Positions 1-7,957 are shown, counted from the first letter of the stretch. The stretch: DNA of 34,673 nucleotides from Lachnospiraceae bacterium (GCA_015057035.1 SVFC01000007.1:1-34673), one strand, 5' to 3'. Notes: generated from the sequence alone by a model not told the origin. Translations and numbers: made by a program.

Positions 1-422
1 TTTTTGATGTTGTCTATGATTCGATGTCTTTTGAATGTCGGACACCCGTGGGCTGGCAGTATGCACATCAGAGACTATTTGGAGTTTTCTTAGTACTTCT
101 TGATATGCCATTAGAACAAAATGTAAAGCCCTCCTTGAGTGTTTGAGACGCTGGTTTTGCGTCGAGTTCTCAAGGAGGGCTTTTTATATCAACTTTGTTC
201 TAAGGCATATCTAGAAGTACTTGAAAATTACAACGAAGTCTCTGATGTGCATACTGCCAGCCCACGGGTGTTCGCCTATCAAAAGACACGAAAACATCCA
301 TCAAAAAAGCGATTCAAGAAATTCTATCCTTCTATCCAAAGTCGTTGCGTTATGGGCTGTGTCTGGGGGCATAGAAAAAGGGCGTCGCAGATTCCATAAT
401 TGTGGAATTTTGCGACACCCCC
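1..422. repeat. Long quasi-palindromic repeat, copy A (left part outside window)
   Basis: This stretch has no credible gene and is explained by a large inverted-repeat element. Two arms (about 1-124 and 184-379) flank a perfect 15-bp central stem (125-139 with 169-183) and pair with each other imperfectly; 42-69 pairs with 244-271 without a mismatch over 28 bases. The right end is a terminal hairpin at 380-422 (ATTCCA with TGGAAT, GTCGCA with TGCGAC). The same element is complete at 26907-27445 in the opposite orientation, and by comparison roughly 120 bp of copy A lie left of base 1. The element ends 8 bp before the stop codon of the PAP2 gene. It may be a non-autonomous mobile element (its ends read GGGGTTGT/CGCA-like) or a structured RNA; no transposase is present. 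Confidence 0.85.
125..187. terminator. Central hairpin of repeat copy A, terminator-like
   Basis: AAAGCCCTCCTTGAG (125-139) pairs perfectly with 169-183. An inner hairpin GACGC/GCGTC sits at 147-151/159-163. The stem is followed by TTTTT on the plus strand and the minus strand also ends in a short T run, so it could stop transcription from either side. The equivalent hairpin in copy B keeps the shape with a different stem sequence. Confidence 0.6.
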
Positions 423-429
423 GTTGGTT

Positions 430-1152
430 TTAAAAGTTTGCAATTCGTTTTTTGAATCGTTGTCTTTGTCTTCGCATATACATAACCGTTACCTTGGCGG
501 TTTTCTTGGCTTTTTCCCAGCTTCTTATATACACGAACAGGTAAACAACGCTAGCGGTAAAAAATGCTGTTAACACATCAAACATAGAGTGCTGCTTTAA
601 GAATACGGTGGCAAGGATAATACTTACCATCAAGATTCCAGAAGCCAGACGAATTGGTTTGTTGTGCTTGGTTTTTTCACTGTTGGCTATGGCTAAATGC
701 ACGCCAATCGAGTTGTACACATGAATACTTGGAAACAGATTGGTTGCAGTGTCTGTAGAGTACAGCATAGCACACATCTGTGTAAAAATATTGTCACGCT
801 CAAATTCTGTTGGACGCAAAAAGTGTCCATTTGGAAATACAGTTGAGATGATAAGGAACAAGGTCATTCCCGAGAATAAGAAAGCACACATATGGAAATA
901 TTCCTTCTTGTCCTTAAATCCCATATATACAATCACCACTGCAATATAAGCAAACCACAGCAAGTATGGAACGATGAAAAATTCGCAAAATGGAATGTAA
1001 TCATCAATATCCATATGGATTACGTGGAAATGCGTGGTTACGTGCTGCTCCAAAAACATAAACCATGCCAGGTATATGACGAAATAGAGCATCAGCATAA
1101 AGTGCTTATTCTTTTCCCAAAACTTCTGTAAAAGATTTCTAAATTCTGCCAT
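430..1152 (-). CDS. PAP2-superfamily membrane phosphatase
   Basis: A 240-aa polytopic membrane protein with hydrophobic segments near residues 20-35, 57-77, 88-105, 168-185 and 195-208. The PAP2 active-site pattern is recognisable: RP at 113-114 (motif C1-like), FPSIH at 140-144 (the PSxH motif, H144) and KQHSMFDV at 186-193 (H188 and D192, motif C3-like). The family removes phosphate from lipid phosphates such as phosphatidate or undecaprenyl pyrophosphate, with the active site on the outer membrane face; the substrate here cannot be told from sequence. The ATG at 1152 has an AGGAAGAGG ribosome site seven bases upstream. It is a single gene whose 3' end abuts repeat copy A. Confidence 0.8.
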   Translation of the reverse strand: MAEFRNLLQKFWEKNKHFMLMLYFVIYLAWFMFLEQHVTTHFHVIHMDIDDYIPFCEFFIVPYLLWFAYIAVVIVYMGFKDKKEYFHMCAFLFSGMTLFLIISTVFPNGHFLRPTEFERDNIFTQMCAMLYSTDTATNLFPSIHVYNSIGVHLAIANSEKTKHNKPIRLASGILMVSIILATVFLKQHSMFDVLTAFFTASVVYLFVYIRSWEKAKKTAKVTVMYMRRQRQRFKKRIANF

Positions 1153-1180
1153 AATATTTTCCTCTTCCTAACTTAGGCAG

Positions 1181-1209
1181 ATTATAACACTTCGTTTTTT
1201 GACCTACAA
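1181..1209 (-). promoter_or_regulatory. Promoter of the PAP2 gene
   Basis: On the minus strand TTGTAG (1204-1209) and TATAAT (1181-1186) are separated by 17 bp, about 30 bp upstream of the start codon. Confidence 0.7.
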
Positions 1210-1239
1210 TGCGTTTTGGCATATCTTAATCTTTTTCAT

Positions 1240-1255
1240 AAAATCTTAAGATTTT
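1240..1255 (-). terminator. Possible weak terminator after the GH42 gene
   Basis: AAAATCTTAAGATTTT is a perfect palindrome starting 10 bp past the GH42 stop codon. It is AT-rich with a short T run, so termination strength is doubtful. Confidence 0.3.
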
Positions 1256-1264
1256 GTTTGGGAA

Positions 1265-3289
1265 TCAGATGGAATATTCCAAAATTGCAACTCCCCAAGG
1301 CTTCAATGTGATGGTTGCGTTTATTGAAACGGTTGCACCAGAGAGAAGTTCCTTTGCATCGCCTGCAATGTTTCGAATCGCCTGTGGATCTTTGGAATAG
1401 TTAAGGAAGTACATAATGTGATGTCCTTCATCATTGATTCCTTGCTTTACAGTTATTGGACATGTTGCCTCATAAGGTAATTTCATTGCATCAGCCTTAT
1501 GTGTGTCTTCACAAGCGATTTCTGCAAGGAAATCCTTAAGAATTGCTTTTAATGTATTTTCACCAAATAGAGTTGCCAGGTACAGAGTCTGTCCCTTTCC
1601 ATAAGTGTTTTTTGCAACAGCAGTGTAGTGATTCCAACTATGATGTCCAAACTGTGCCAGTGAAGTGGCAGTATCACAGTGAACCATTTCCATCCATTCA
1701 GATGCGTCAGAGGTCTGTCCCTTATAGCTTACGGTAACATTATATGGCAGAGTAAACTGGTCATAATGAAGACCAAGTGCTTTATGAAGAATATGTGGCT
1801 GGGTATCAGAATATACCTTCAAATACTCATCACTAAAACCGGATTTGTAGGTAGTGATTAAATTGCCACCATTTTTCACATAAGAATCCAGTGCCATCAG
1901 ATAATCTTCCTTGGCGCTGTAAAATGCTGGAAGAATAATACAATCATAGTTTGGCAGAAGAGTAGCATCCGCTGGAATCACATCGTATTCCACGTTCATA
2001 TCCATAAGAGCATCTGCCAGCCAGCGAAGAACGCGGTTGTAGCCGTGGCTGTCTCTGGTGGCTGTTGGGAACTGAGTAAGTCCGGTGAGAGCCTCGTTGT
2101 TAGCCACGATGGCGATACGATTGCGTTTTTTCAGATTCACAAGCTTGTGACCAATGCGTTTTAAATCTTTACCGATAGTACAACATTCGCGGTAGGTTTC
2201 ATTCTCTGCTAAATCGTGAGAGAGAACACCCTTCCAATAGGTTTCAATGGCATTGTGGATAGAGTGCCAATGCCAGTACATAACAGAGTTAGCCCCATTT
2301 GCAAAATGGCTAAAGGCCTGGAGACGAAGCTGCCCTGGGAATGGGAGCCATCCCGGATTGCCCTGGGCTTCTGTTTCAAGAATCAGATAGTTATCCTGTT
2401 TTAATCCACGAATAATATTGCCACAAACAGTGATTTCTTTTCCAGTAAGGAAATCCGCAGATGGGTGATAGATGTCACCACCAGCGATAGTCATACACTG
2501 AGAAGCAGCATATTGGTCCACTTCTGGTTGAAGTCCATAAGAGTGTTCTGTCCAGCCAAAGTCGAAGTTTTGGGTAATGAACTGATCTTCACGTTTGTAT
2601 TCGGCTACGATATTTGCCTGCCAGGTTAAGAAGTCGGTTACCAGTTTGCGCTGGAACTTGCGATATTCTGCAGCAAGACTCTGGTTGATGGTACCACGAA
2701 CGTCCGGGAAGTCCTCCCATGCATTGATACGGTTGCTCCAGTAATCAAATCCAAATTCATGGTTGAATTCATCTATATTAGGGAATTTTTCCTTGATATA
2801 TTCTACAAATTTTGCCTGAGCGTAAGGAGTACATGTGTCATAGGATTTCGTTTCATTATCCAACTGGAATCCAATCACATGTGGCTCGTCCTTTACGTAT
2901 TCCATCAATTTGCGGATGATGATTTCTGCATGATGGAGGTAGGTAGGATTGGTGATATCCATATTCTGTCTGTGACCGTAGAGTTCCTGCCCACCATGGG
3001 TTAATGCGAGAATTTCTGGGCACTTTTTAGCCAGCCAGGTTGGAATCGCATAAGTAGGAGTTCCAATAATGACAGACAGTCCGTATTTTTTAGATGCGTC
3101 TAGCATACGTCTAAGATGAGTGAAATCAAAGACACCTTCCTGAGGTTCCCAGGTGCTCCATGTGGATTCTGCAATTCGAATGACGTTCATACCTGCGGCG
3201 GCAATCATTTCCATGTCTTTTTCTACGCGGTCATATGGCATATATTCGTCGTAGTATGCCACGCCATAAAGGATTTTGTCCATGCTCAT
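1265..3289 (-). CDS. GH42 beta-galactosidase
   Basis: A 674-aa glycoside hydrolase family 42 enzyme that releases terminal galactose from beta-galactosides, typically short galacto-oligosaccharides in the cytoplasm. The N-terminal TIM barrel opens with YGVAYYDEYMP; the acid/base glutamate is E146 in DNETK, and the nucleophile is probably E305 in LILETEAQG. A trimerisation-like domain follows (about 400-600) and then a small beta C-terminal domain. Length is normal for GH42 and no signal peptide is seen. The reading frame stays open to 3397, but the ATG at 3289 is preferred because AAGGAAGGG lies six bases before it and the protein then begins where the family begins; ATG at 3283 is an alternative. 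The gene is divergent from lacI and close to a GH53 galactanase, which suggests a role in galactan breakdown (GanB-like). Confidence 0.92.
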   Translation of the reverse strand: MSMDKILYGVAYYDEYMPYDRVEKDMEMIAAAGMNVIRIAESTWSTWEPQEGVFDFTHLRRMLDASKKYGLSVIIGTPTYAIPTWLAKKCPEILALTHGGQELYGHRQNMDITNPTYLHHAEIIIRKLMEYVKDEPHVIGFQLDNETKSYDTCTPYAQAKFVEYIKEKFPNIDEFNHEFGFDYWSNRINAWEDFPDVRGTINQSLAAEYRKFQRKLVTDFLTWQANIVAEYKREDQFITQNFDFGWTEHSYGLQPEVDQYAASQCMTIAGGDIYHPSADFLTGKEITVCGNIIRGLKQDNYLILETEAQGNPGWLPFPGQLRLQAFSHFANGANSVMYWHWHSIHNAIETYWKGVLSHDLAENETYRECCTIGKDLKRIGHKLVNLKKRNRIAIVANNEALTGLTQFPTATRDSHGYNRVLRWLADALMDMNVEYDVIPADATLLPNYDCIILPAFYSAKEDYLMALDSYVKNGGNLITTYKSGFSDEYLKVYSDTQPHILHKALGLHYDQFTLPYNVTVSYKGQTSDASEWMEMVHCDTATSLAQFGHHSWNHYTAVAKNTYGKGQTLYLATLFGENTLKAILKDFLAEIACEDTHKADAMKLPYEATCPITVKQGINDEGHHIMYFLNYSKDPQAIRNIAGDAKELLSGATVSINATITLKPWGVAILEYSI

Positions 3290-3350
3290 AGGTGTTCCCT
3301 TCCTTAAACAAAAATAATATGTTCCATTAGAAATGGTATGTTTTGGCTTG

Positions 3351-3379
3351 AGTATGGCAGAAAAAGTCACAGTTTGCAA
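3351..3379 (-). promoter_or_regulatory. Candidate promoter of the GH42 gene
   Basis: Minus strand TTGCAA (3374-3379), 17-bp spacer, CATACT (3351-3356). The -10 is imperfect. It leaves a leader of roughly 55 bases. Confidence 0.45.
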
Positions 3380-3440
3380 CTTGTTTTTTTGGTACAATTC
3401 ACAGTTTTTCCAGTTCCGGAAGTAAATTGTATAAAAGGTG

Positions 3441-3469
3441 TTGACTTATTTCGTGAATTTTAGGAAAAT
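3441..3469 (+). promoter_or_regulatory. Candidate promoter of lacI-type regulator
   Basis: TTGACT (3441-3446), 17-bp spacer, GAAAAT (3464-3469). A LacI-type operator begins six bases after the -10, as at the promoter of the 619-aa gene. Confidence 0.45.
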
Positions 3470-3474
3470 AAAAT

Positions 3475-3492
3475 TGCGCAACCGATTGAACT
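3475..3492 (+). promoter_or_regulatory. LacI-family operator, site 1
   Basis: TGCGCAACCGATTGAACT shares the core GCAAcCGnTTG with the site at 4572-4589. Its position across the lacI transcription start predicts autorepression, and it could also affect the divergent GH42 gene. Inferred from similarity of the two sites. Confidence 0.6.
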
Positions 3493-3511
3493 GTAGAGGG
3501 GAAAGGCATTT

Positions 3512-4510
3512 ATGGGAAACAAAAACATTACGATATCAGATGTGGCAGAGGCTTTGGGCGTATCCAAAACAACCGTCAGCCGTGCGATTTCTGGTAAAGG
3601 AAGAATTGGTGAAGAAACCAAACAGAGAGTATTGGAATATATCGAGGCAAACGACTACAAGCCAAATGTAATTGCTAAGAGCTTGGCACAGTCAAAGACT
3701 TATAATATATGTGTTGTTATGCCAGGAGACTATGCTTTAGTAGACCTTCCATTTTTCCAGGAAGCAATTATGGGAATTCAGGAAGTGGCAGCGATGAGCG
3801 AGTATGATATTCTCCTTAGTATTTGTCAGCAGGATGATATTACAGGGTTAGAGCGTGTTATTTCCAACCGTAAAGTGGATGGAGTCGTTCTTCTTCGTAC
3901 CTTTGAAGAAGATAAACAGATTGAATTCTTGAAAGGAAAATCAGTTCCTTTTGTTGCAACCGGTAGCACAAGCAATGCGGGAGTAAAACAGATTGACCAC
4001 GACCACGAAAGTGCCTGTCGTGAGTTGACATCTATCGTATTAATGAACAATGGTCCTAGAGTTGCTTTGTTAGGTGGCAACGAGAGAATCATTGTTAATA
4101 AACGTCGTCTAAAAGGTTTCAAAGATGCATTTGCCATGGCAGGAAAGGAAATTGTTCCTGAACTGGTATTCTTAAATCTGGAGAACCGAATCAGTATTAA
4201 CCATGCAGTAGAAGAGGCAATAGAAAAAAAGGCAGAGTGCATCTTGTGTATGGATGATGGTATCTGTAGTCAGGTGCTGAAGAAACTTCGTCAGGCGCAT
4301 GTGAAAGTGCCTGCGGATGTGAGGGTAGCATCTTTCTATAACAGTTCTGTATTGCAGAATAATGTGCCATCCATTACGTCATTGGCATTTGATGCAAAGG
4401 AACTGGGAGTAGTTGCCTGCAAGAATCTTCTTGGTCAGATTGAAGGAGAAGAAGTTCCAAGCAAGATGTTATTGTCTTATGAGGTTATCTTAAAGGAATC
4501 CACAAAGTAG
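3512..4510 (+). CDS. LacI-family transcriptional regulator of the galactan locus
   Basis: A 332-aa LacI/GalR regulator. The N-terminal helix-turn-helix (residues 6-27, ISDVAEALGVSKTTVSRAIS) and the hinge helix (about 50-62, ending in AKSLAQSKT) are typical, followed by a periplasmic-binding-protein-like sensor domain from residue 65 that should bind a sugar or sugar phosphate. The ATG at 3512 follows a GAGGGG ribosome site. It lies between the divergent GH42 gene and the 619-aa/zinc-ribbon/GH53 operon, with matching operators in front of itself and of that operon, so local repression relieved by a galactan-derived sugar is the likely role. The effector is not readable from sequence. Confidence 0.92.
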   Translation: MGNKNITISDVAEALGVSKTTVSRAISGKGRIGEETKQRVLEYIEANDYKPNVIAKSLAQSKTYNICVVMPGDYALVDLPFFQEAIMGIQEVAAMSEYDILLSICQQDDITGLERVISNRKVDGVVLLRTFEEDKQIEFLKGKSVPFVATGSTSNAGVKQIDHDHESACRELTSIVLMNNGPRVALLGGNERIIVNKRRLKGFKDAFAMAGKEIVPELVFLNLENRISINHAVEEAIEKKAECILCMDDGICSQVLKKLRQAHVKVPADVRVASFYNSSVLQNNVPSITSLAFDAKELGVVACKNLLGQIEGEEVPSKMLLSYEVILKESTK

Positions 4511-4533
4511 TAAAAAAGTTTTTTAAAATCGAC

Positions 4534-4562
4534 TTGACAGTAGTACATAACCGTGGTATATT
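4534..4562 (+). promoter_or_regulatory. Strong promoter of the 619-aa/zinc-ribbon/GH53 operon
   Basis: TTGACA (4534-4539), 17-bp spacer, TATATT (4557-4562): a near-consensus sigma-A promoter. The operator at 4572-4589 covers the expected start region. Confidence 0.85.
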
Positions 4563-4571
4563 CCAACTAGT

Positions 4572-4589
4572 TGAGCAACCGTTTGCGCA
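4572..4589 (+). promoter_or_regulatory. LacI-family operator, site 2
   Basis: TGAGCAACCGTTTGCGCA is an imperfect palindrome around a central CG, of the standard LacI/GalR type. It sits 9 bp after the -10, where bound repressor would block initiation. GGTTGC at 4615-4620 could pair with GCAACC (4575-4580) in the transcript; this is noted without a claim of function. Confidence 0.75.
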
Positions 4590-4671
4590 TTAGTAAAATC
4601 AAGGGGTTGCGAAAATGAAAAAGTAACAGAAAAATACGAAAATACAACAAATTCAAGGGAGGAAAATTAGG

Positions 4672-6531
4672 ATGGACAAATTTATTGTTAACATCATCCA
4701 CCGTCCAGAGATGGTTCCAGAATATTCTGCTACTGTAACAGGACAGGGCAAAGAAGAGGATATCGGGGACAAAGCACTGATTACAGAGTCGCTGGATATT
4801 TTCAAAACTCAGCAGAGACTTGCGCATGAAAATGGATTAAAGGTTACAATCCAGATGACATATGCAGCTCTTTTCAATGACGAAGCAGTGGAAATTGCAA
4901 AACATGACCACGAAGTTTACGGTGATGAAATTGCTCTTTCTTTACTTGGTTTACCATGTGAAGAATTCCGTGAGAAATATAAAACCAAAGATTTCTGTAT
5001 CTGGATGTTCTCTATGGAAGACAAGATTGCAATCGTTAACGATGTATTTGAAAAATTCCATGAGAGATTCGGCTTTTATCCAGAATCAACAGGTTCATAC
5101 TATATGGATGCTGACCTTACCAACTACATAAAAGAAAAATATCCAATGGTAAAATGTGCTGTTGCAACCTGCTGGGAAGAAGGACCAAAAGCTTACCATA
5201 CATGTAACAACTCATGGTATACCTTATTCGATGGTGGCCCATGGGCTCCATGGATTCCTTCAAAGCAGAATACCCATGCACCAGCAGCAAACGAAGCAGA
5301 AGATAGTGGTATCGTAGCAATTCCACATCTTTCTCGTGACCTTATCGCTTGTTATGATGGTAACGGTTCTAACTTCGGTACACATCCACAGAACGTACTT
5401 CGTGGTATGATTTACGATACAAAGACCTGGGAATACCCATATTTGTACAACTTAATCGACCAGTACCGTGACCTTGCAAAATACAACAACGGATACTCAT
5501 ACAACATGATGTTCGTTGGACCAGGCTGGATGAACAAGATGGGACGTTGGGAACAGCCATACGAGCTTCTGTACAAATCATACAGCGATGGATGTAAATA
5601 CTACGGACAGCTTAAGAAAGAAGGCAAACTTATCGATATGACAATGGCTGAGTTTGCTGACTACTATAGAGAAAAGAAGGGCGTAAACGCTGGTAACTAC
5701 AATGAACCAGAATGTGCTCCTTGGAGAGATATTCTTTACGGTTCAGATAAACAGTTATTCTGGTACTGCGACCCATACATGAGAGCCTGCGTAAATATGG
5801 ATCAGGGTGGTGCAATCGTTGACCTTCGTCCATACGTTGCAAAACTCGAATGGCCAGTAGGTATCGGTACAAAACACGTACAGGATGCTTCATATCCATT
5901 CTTAATCCAGGAAAAATACCGTGCTGGATACTTCACACATTATGCTGGAGCAGGTACCGTAAGAAGTGCAAAACTTTCTTACAACGGGGAAGAAGTAGAC
6001 CTTTGTCTCTGCCCAACACACTGCCACTTCTCAGAAGAAGTAATTGACGGCAAGAAGAACCGTATCCTTACTCTTGATCCAGTAGAAATCAAGTTCAACG
6101 GTGTCACAGTGAAGTTACAGACAAAAGAATACTTCGAAGAAGGTTCTTCAAACATCAAGATTGAGAGAAATATTCTTGAAATCAGTGATCCTTCTGCAGA
6201 TATTACATTAGATGAGTACATCACAGCTTGCTATGGTACAACCGAATATCCAGAAGATATGACAGGTATCATTCTTGCTTGTGAAGGCGAAAACGGCGAA
6301 ACAATTAACTACGAATACAAATGTCGTGATGCGAAGTTAGATGGTGCAACAGCCGTAAGCGCAGTAGTTCCAGCTATTCAGACTAAGGTTTCTCTTACTG
6401 CATCTGATAAAGCACTTGGTTACATTGAAGAAGGCTATGCGTTCTCACCAATGTTCAAACTTGGCTACAAGAAGAAAATTTCTGATAAGGAGGTATTTGC
6501 AACATGGCTCAACTTGGAAAAGGCAAATTAA
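4672..6531 (+). CDS. Uncharacterised 619-aa protein of the galactan operon (DUF3863/DUF3864-like?)
   Basis: A 619-aa soluble protein without signal peptide or membrane segments. I do not recognise an assigned activity. From memory the sequence resembles the DUF3863/DUF3864 pair found in Bacteroides and Lachnospiraceae; this is a tentative match. The first ~370 residues look alpha/beta, with conserved-looking patches such as ESTGSYYMD, ATCWEEGPKAYH and GGPWAPWIPSK that recall polysaccharide-deacetylase or GH57-type barrels; the last ~200 residues look beta-rich, as carbohydrate-active enzymes often do. The gene follows a LacI-controlled promoter and is followed by GH53, which argues for a role in galactoside metabolism. 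The ATG at 4672 has AGGGAGG ten bases upstream. Its last 28 bases overlap the next gene. Confidence 0.85.
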   Translation: MDKFIVNIIHRPEMVPEYSATVTGQGKEEDIGDKALITESLDIFKTQQRLAHENGLKVTIQMTYAALFNDEAVEIAKHDHEVYGDEIALSLLGLPCEEFREKYKTKDFCIWMFSMEDKIAIVNDVFEKFHERFGFYPESTGSYYMDADLTNYIKEKYPMVKCAVATCWEEGPKAYHTCNNSWYTLFDGGPWAPWIPSKQNTHAPAANEAEDSGIVAIPHLSRDLIACYDGNGSNFGTHPQNVLRGMIYDTKTWEYPYLYNLIDQYRDLAKYNNGYSYNMMFVGPGWMNKMGRWEQPYELLYKSYSDGCKYYGQLKKEGKLIDMTMAEFADYYREKKGVNAGNYNEPECAPWRDILYGSDKQLFWYCDPYMRACVNMDQGGAIVDLRPYVAKLEWPVGIGTKHVQDASYPFLIQEKYRAGYFTHYAGAGTVRSAKLSYNGEEVDLCLCPTHCHFSEEVIDGKKNRILTLDPVEIKFNGVTVKLQTKEYFEEGSSNIKIERNILEISDPSADITLDEYITACYGTTEYPEDMTGIILACEGENGETINYEYKCRDAKLDGATAVSAVVPAIQTKVSLTASDKALGYIEEGYAFSPMFKLGYKKKISDKEVFATWLNLEKAN

Positions 6532-6722
6532 ATTACAGATGTCCTTCATGCTTTATGCGAGACCTCGACATCGATATGTTTTATAACAAAGAAACAGGAA
6601 TCTATAGCTGCATTCGTTGCCAGTACAGAGGAGATGAAAAAGACGTTTTAGAAAAAAACGAAATGATTCGTTTCCGTTATGGATCAATGTACGAAAGAAT
6701 TACTAAGTTTGATTTCGACTAA
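6504..6722 (+). CDS. Small zinc-ribbon protein
   Basis: A 72-aa protein with CPSC (residues 13-16) and CIRC (35-38), two CxxC knuckles separated by 18 residues: a classic zinc ribbon. The remainder is charged and rich in aromatic residues. AAGGAGG at 6487-6493, inside the upstream gene, supports the ATG at 6504, and the 28-base overlap implies translational coupling with the 619-aa protein. The GH53 gene begins nine bases after its stop. Such ribbons bind nucleic acid or proteins; here it may be a partner or chaperone of the upstream protein or a small regulator. The function is unknown, but coding is well supported by the ribosome site, the paired CxxC motifs and the tight spacing. Confidence 0.8.
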   Translation: MAQLGKGKLNYRCPSCFMRDLDIDMFYNKETGIYSCIRCQYRGDEKDVLEKNEMIRFRYGSMYERITKFDFD

Positions 6723-6731
6723 GGAGACTCT

Positions 6732-7865
6732 ATGAGCAAGTTTATTAAAGGTATGGACCTTTCCACAATGCTAGAAGTAAAACAGTGTGGGGCAAAATAT
6801 TTTGTAGATGGACAGGAAATGGATATTCTTGACATCTGTAAGAAAAATAACATCGATACCATTCGTCTGCGTGTATGGAACGATCCAAAATCGCCAGACG
6901 GCAGACCTTATGGTGCTGGTAATAATGACTTGGAAGCTACCATTGAAATGGGAAAACGTGTTACTGAAGCAGGTATGGGTGTGCTTGTGAATTTCCACTA
7001 CAGTGATTTTTGGGCAGATCCAGGCAAGCAGTATAAGCCAAAGGCATGGGAAGGCTTAAGTGTGGAAGAACTGGCGCAGGCGGTATATGTTTTTACCAAG
7101 GATTCTATGGAAAAAATCCTAGCTGCTGGTGTGAATGTAACGCTGATTCAGGTAGGAAACGAACTTTCCAATGGTCTGATGTGGCCAGAAGGAAGACTCT
7201 GGGGAACAGAAGGTGAAATCGACAACTATGATAACGTTGCCAAGTTCATCAATGCAGGTATCCGCGCATGTCGTGAGGTGAAGAAGGATATTCCAATCAT
7301 GATTCACTTAGACAATGGCGGTAATAATGATTTGTATCGCAGATGGTTCGACCACTTCATTCCAAGAGGAGAAGATTTCGAGTACATCGGGCTTTCTTAT
7401 TATCCATTCTGGCATGGTCGCCTTGACCAGTTGGAATATAACTTAAACGATATTGCAAAACGTTATGGCAAGGAACTCATTATGGCGGAAGTTTCTATGG
7501 GATTCACTATGGAAGACTATGCTTCTTATGAGAAGTTGGAGCCACATGAACGTAAAGGATATGCGACAAGAGCACATCTGATTGACAATATTGATTATCC
7601 AATGACTGTTCAGGGACAGATGGATTTTACCAAAGACTTCTTGAACAGAGTTGCTAATGTAGTGGATGGCAAAGGCTGTGGATTTTTCTGGTGGGAGCCA
7701 GCATGGATTCCAGTTCCAGGTTCAGGCTGGGCAACCGAGGCTTCTTTGGAATACATTCATGACCCAGGTCCTTGTGGAAATGAATGGGCCAATCAGGCGT
7801 TGTTTGATTATGAAGGCAATGCGTTGCCTACATGGGATGTTATTAGAGAGTTTAAAAAGAATTAA
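6732..7865 (+). CDS. GH53 endo-beta-1,4-galactanase, apparently cytoplasmic
   Basis: A 377-aa family 53 glycoside hydrolase that cleaves beta-1,4-galactan (type I arabinogalactan side chains). It opens directly with the barrel motif FIKGMDLSTMLEV. The acid/base is E144 in VGNELSNG and the nucleophile E253 in LIMAEVSMG; RLRVWNDP near residue 45 and WWEPAW near the C-terminus are also family features. Secreted GH53 enzymes carry a signal peptide; this one has none, so it should act inside the cell on imported oligosaccharides. GGAG precedes the ATG. It is the last gene of the LacI-controlled operon, followed by a strong terminator. Confidence 0.93.
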   Translation: MSKFIKGMDLSTMLEVKQCGAKYFVDGQEMDILDICKKNNIDTIRLRVWNDPKSPDGRPYGAGNNDLEATIEMGKRVTEAGMGVLVNFHYSDFWADPGKQYKPKAWEGLSVEELAQAVYVFTKDSMEKILAAGVNVTLIQVGNELSNGLMWPEGRLWGTEGEIDNYDNVAKFINAGIRACREVKKDIPIMIHLDNGGNNDLYRRWFDHFIPRGEDFEYIGLSYYPFWHGRLDQLEYNLNDIAKRYGKELIMAEVSMGFTMEDYASYEKLEPHERKGYATRAHLIDNIDYPMTVQGQMDFTKDFLNRVANVVDGKGCGFFWWEPAWIPVPGSGWATEASLEYIHDPGPCGNEWANQALFDYEGNALPTWDVIREFKKN

Positions 7866-7874
7866 TAATAATGT

Positions 7875-7911
7875 AAGCTGTGCTTTTGGAAACGAAGGCA
7901 CAGCTTTTTTG
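7875..7911 (+). terminator. Rho-independent terminator of the galactan operon
   Basis: AAGCTGTGC pairs with GCACAGCTT, followed by a run of six T. Confidence 0.9.
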
Positions 7912-7928
7912 TTAAATATTACACAAAA

Positions 7929-7957
7929 TTGACCGAAGAACAGATGCGTGGTAAAAT
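7929..7957 (+). promoter_or_regulatory. Promoter of the AGCS symporter gene
   Basis: TTGACC (7929-7934), 17-bp spacer, TAAAAT (7952-7957). The leader is about 80 bases; no known riboswitch was recognised in it. Confidence 0.75.

Noticed and set aside
139..399. 86-codon open frame inside repeat copy A, with a similar 98-codon frame in copy B (26896-27192)
   Set aside because: The frames share an N-terminal half only because the repeats are alike; the frame shifts relative to each other after the HPSK segment, they run through the central hairpin, and neither has a ribosome site.
1..422. CRISPR array or tRNA as explanation of the repeated sequence
   Set aside because: There are no short regularly spaced repeats and no cloverleaf; the structure is one long inverted repeat.
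1324..1339. TTGAAACGGTTGCACC, resembling the LacI operators, near the 3' end of the GH42 gene
   Set aside because: It lies in coding sequence about 2 kb from the promoters and only half the palindrome matches; chance is more likely.
3290..3397. N-terminal extension of the GH42 protein to 710 residues
   Set aside because: The extra 36 residues do not resemble GH42, and the strong AAGGAAGGG site points to the start at 3289.
3826..4242. 138-codon minus-strand frame inside the lacI-type gene
   Set aside because: Antisense shadow of a clear LacI-family protein.
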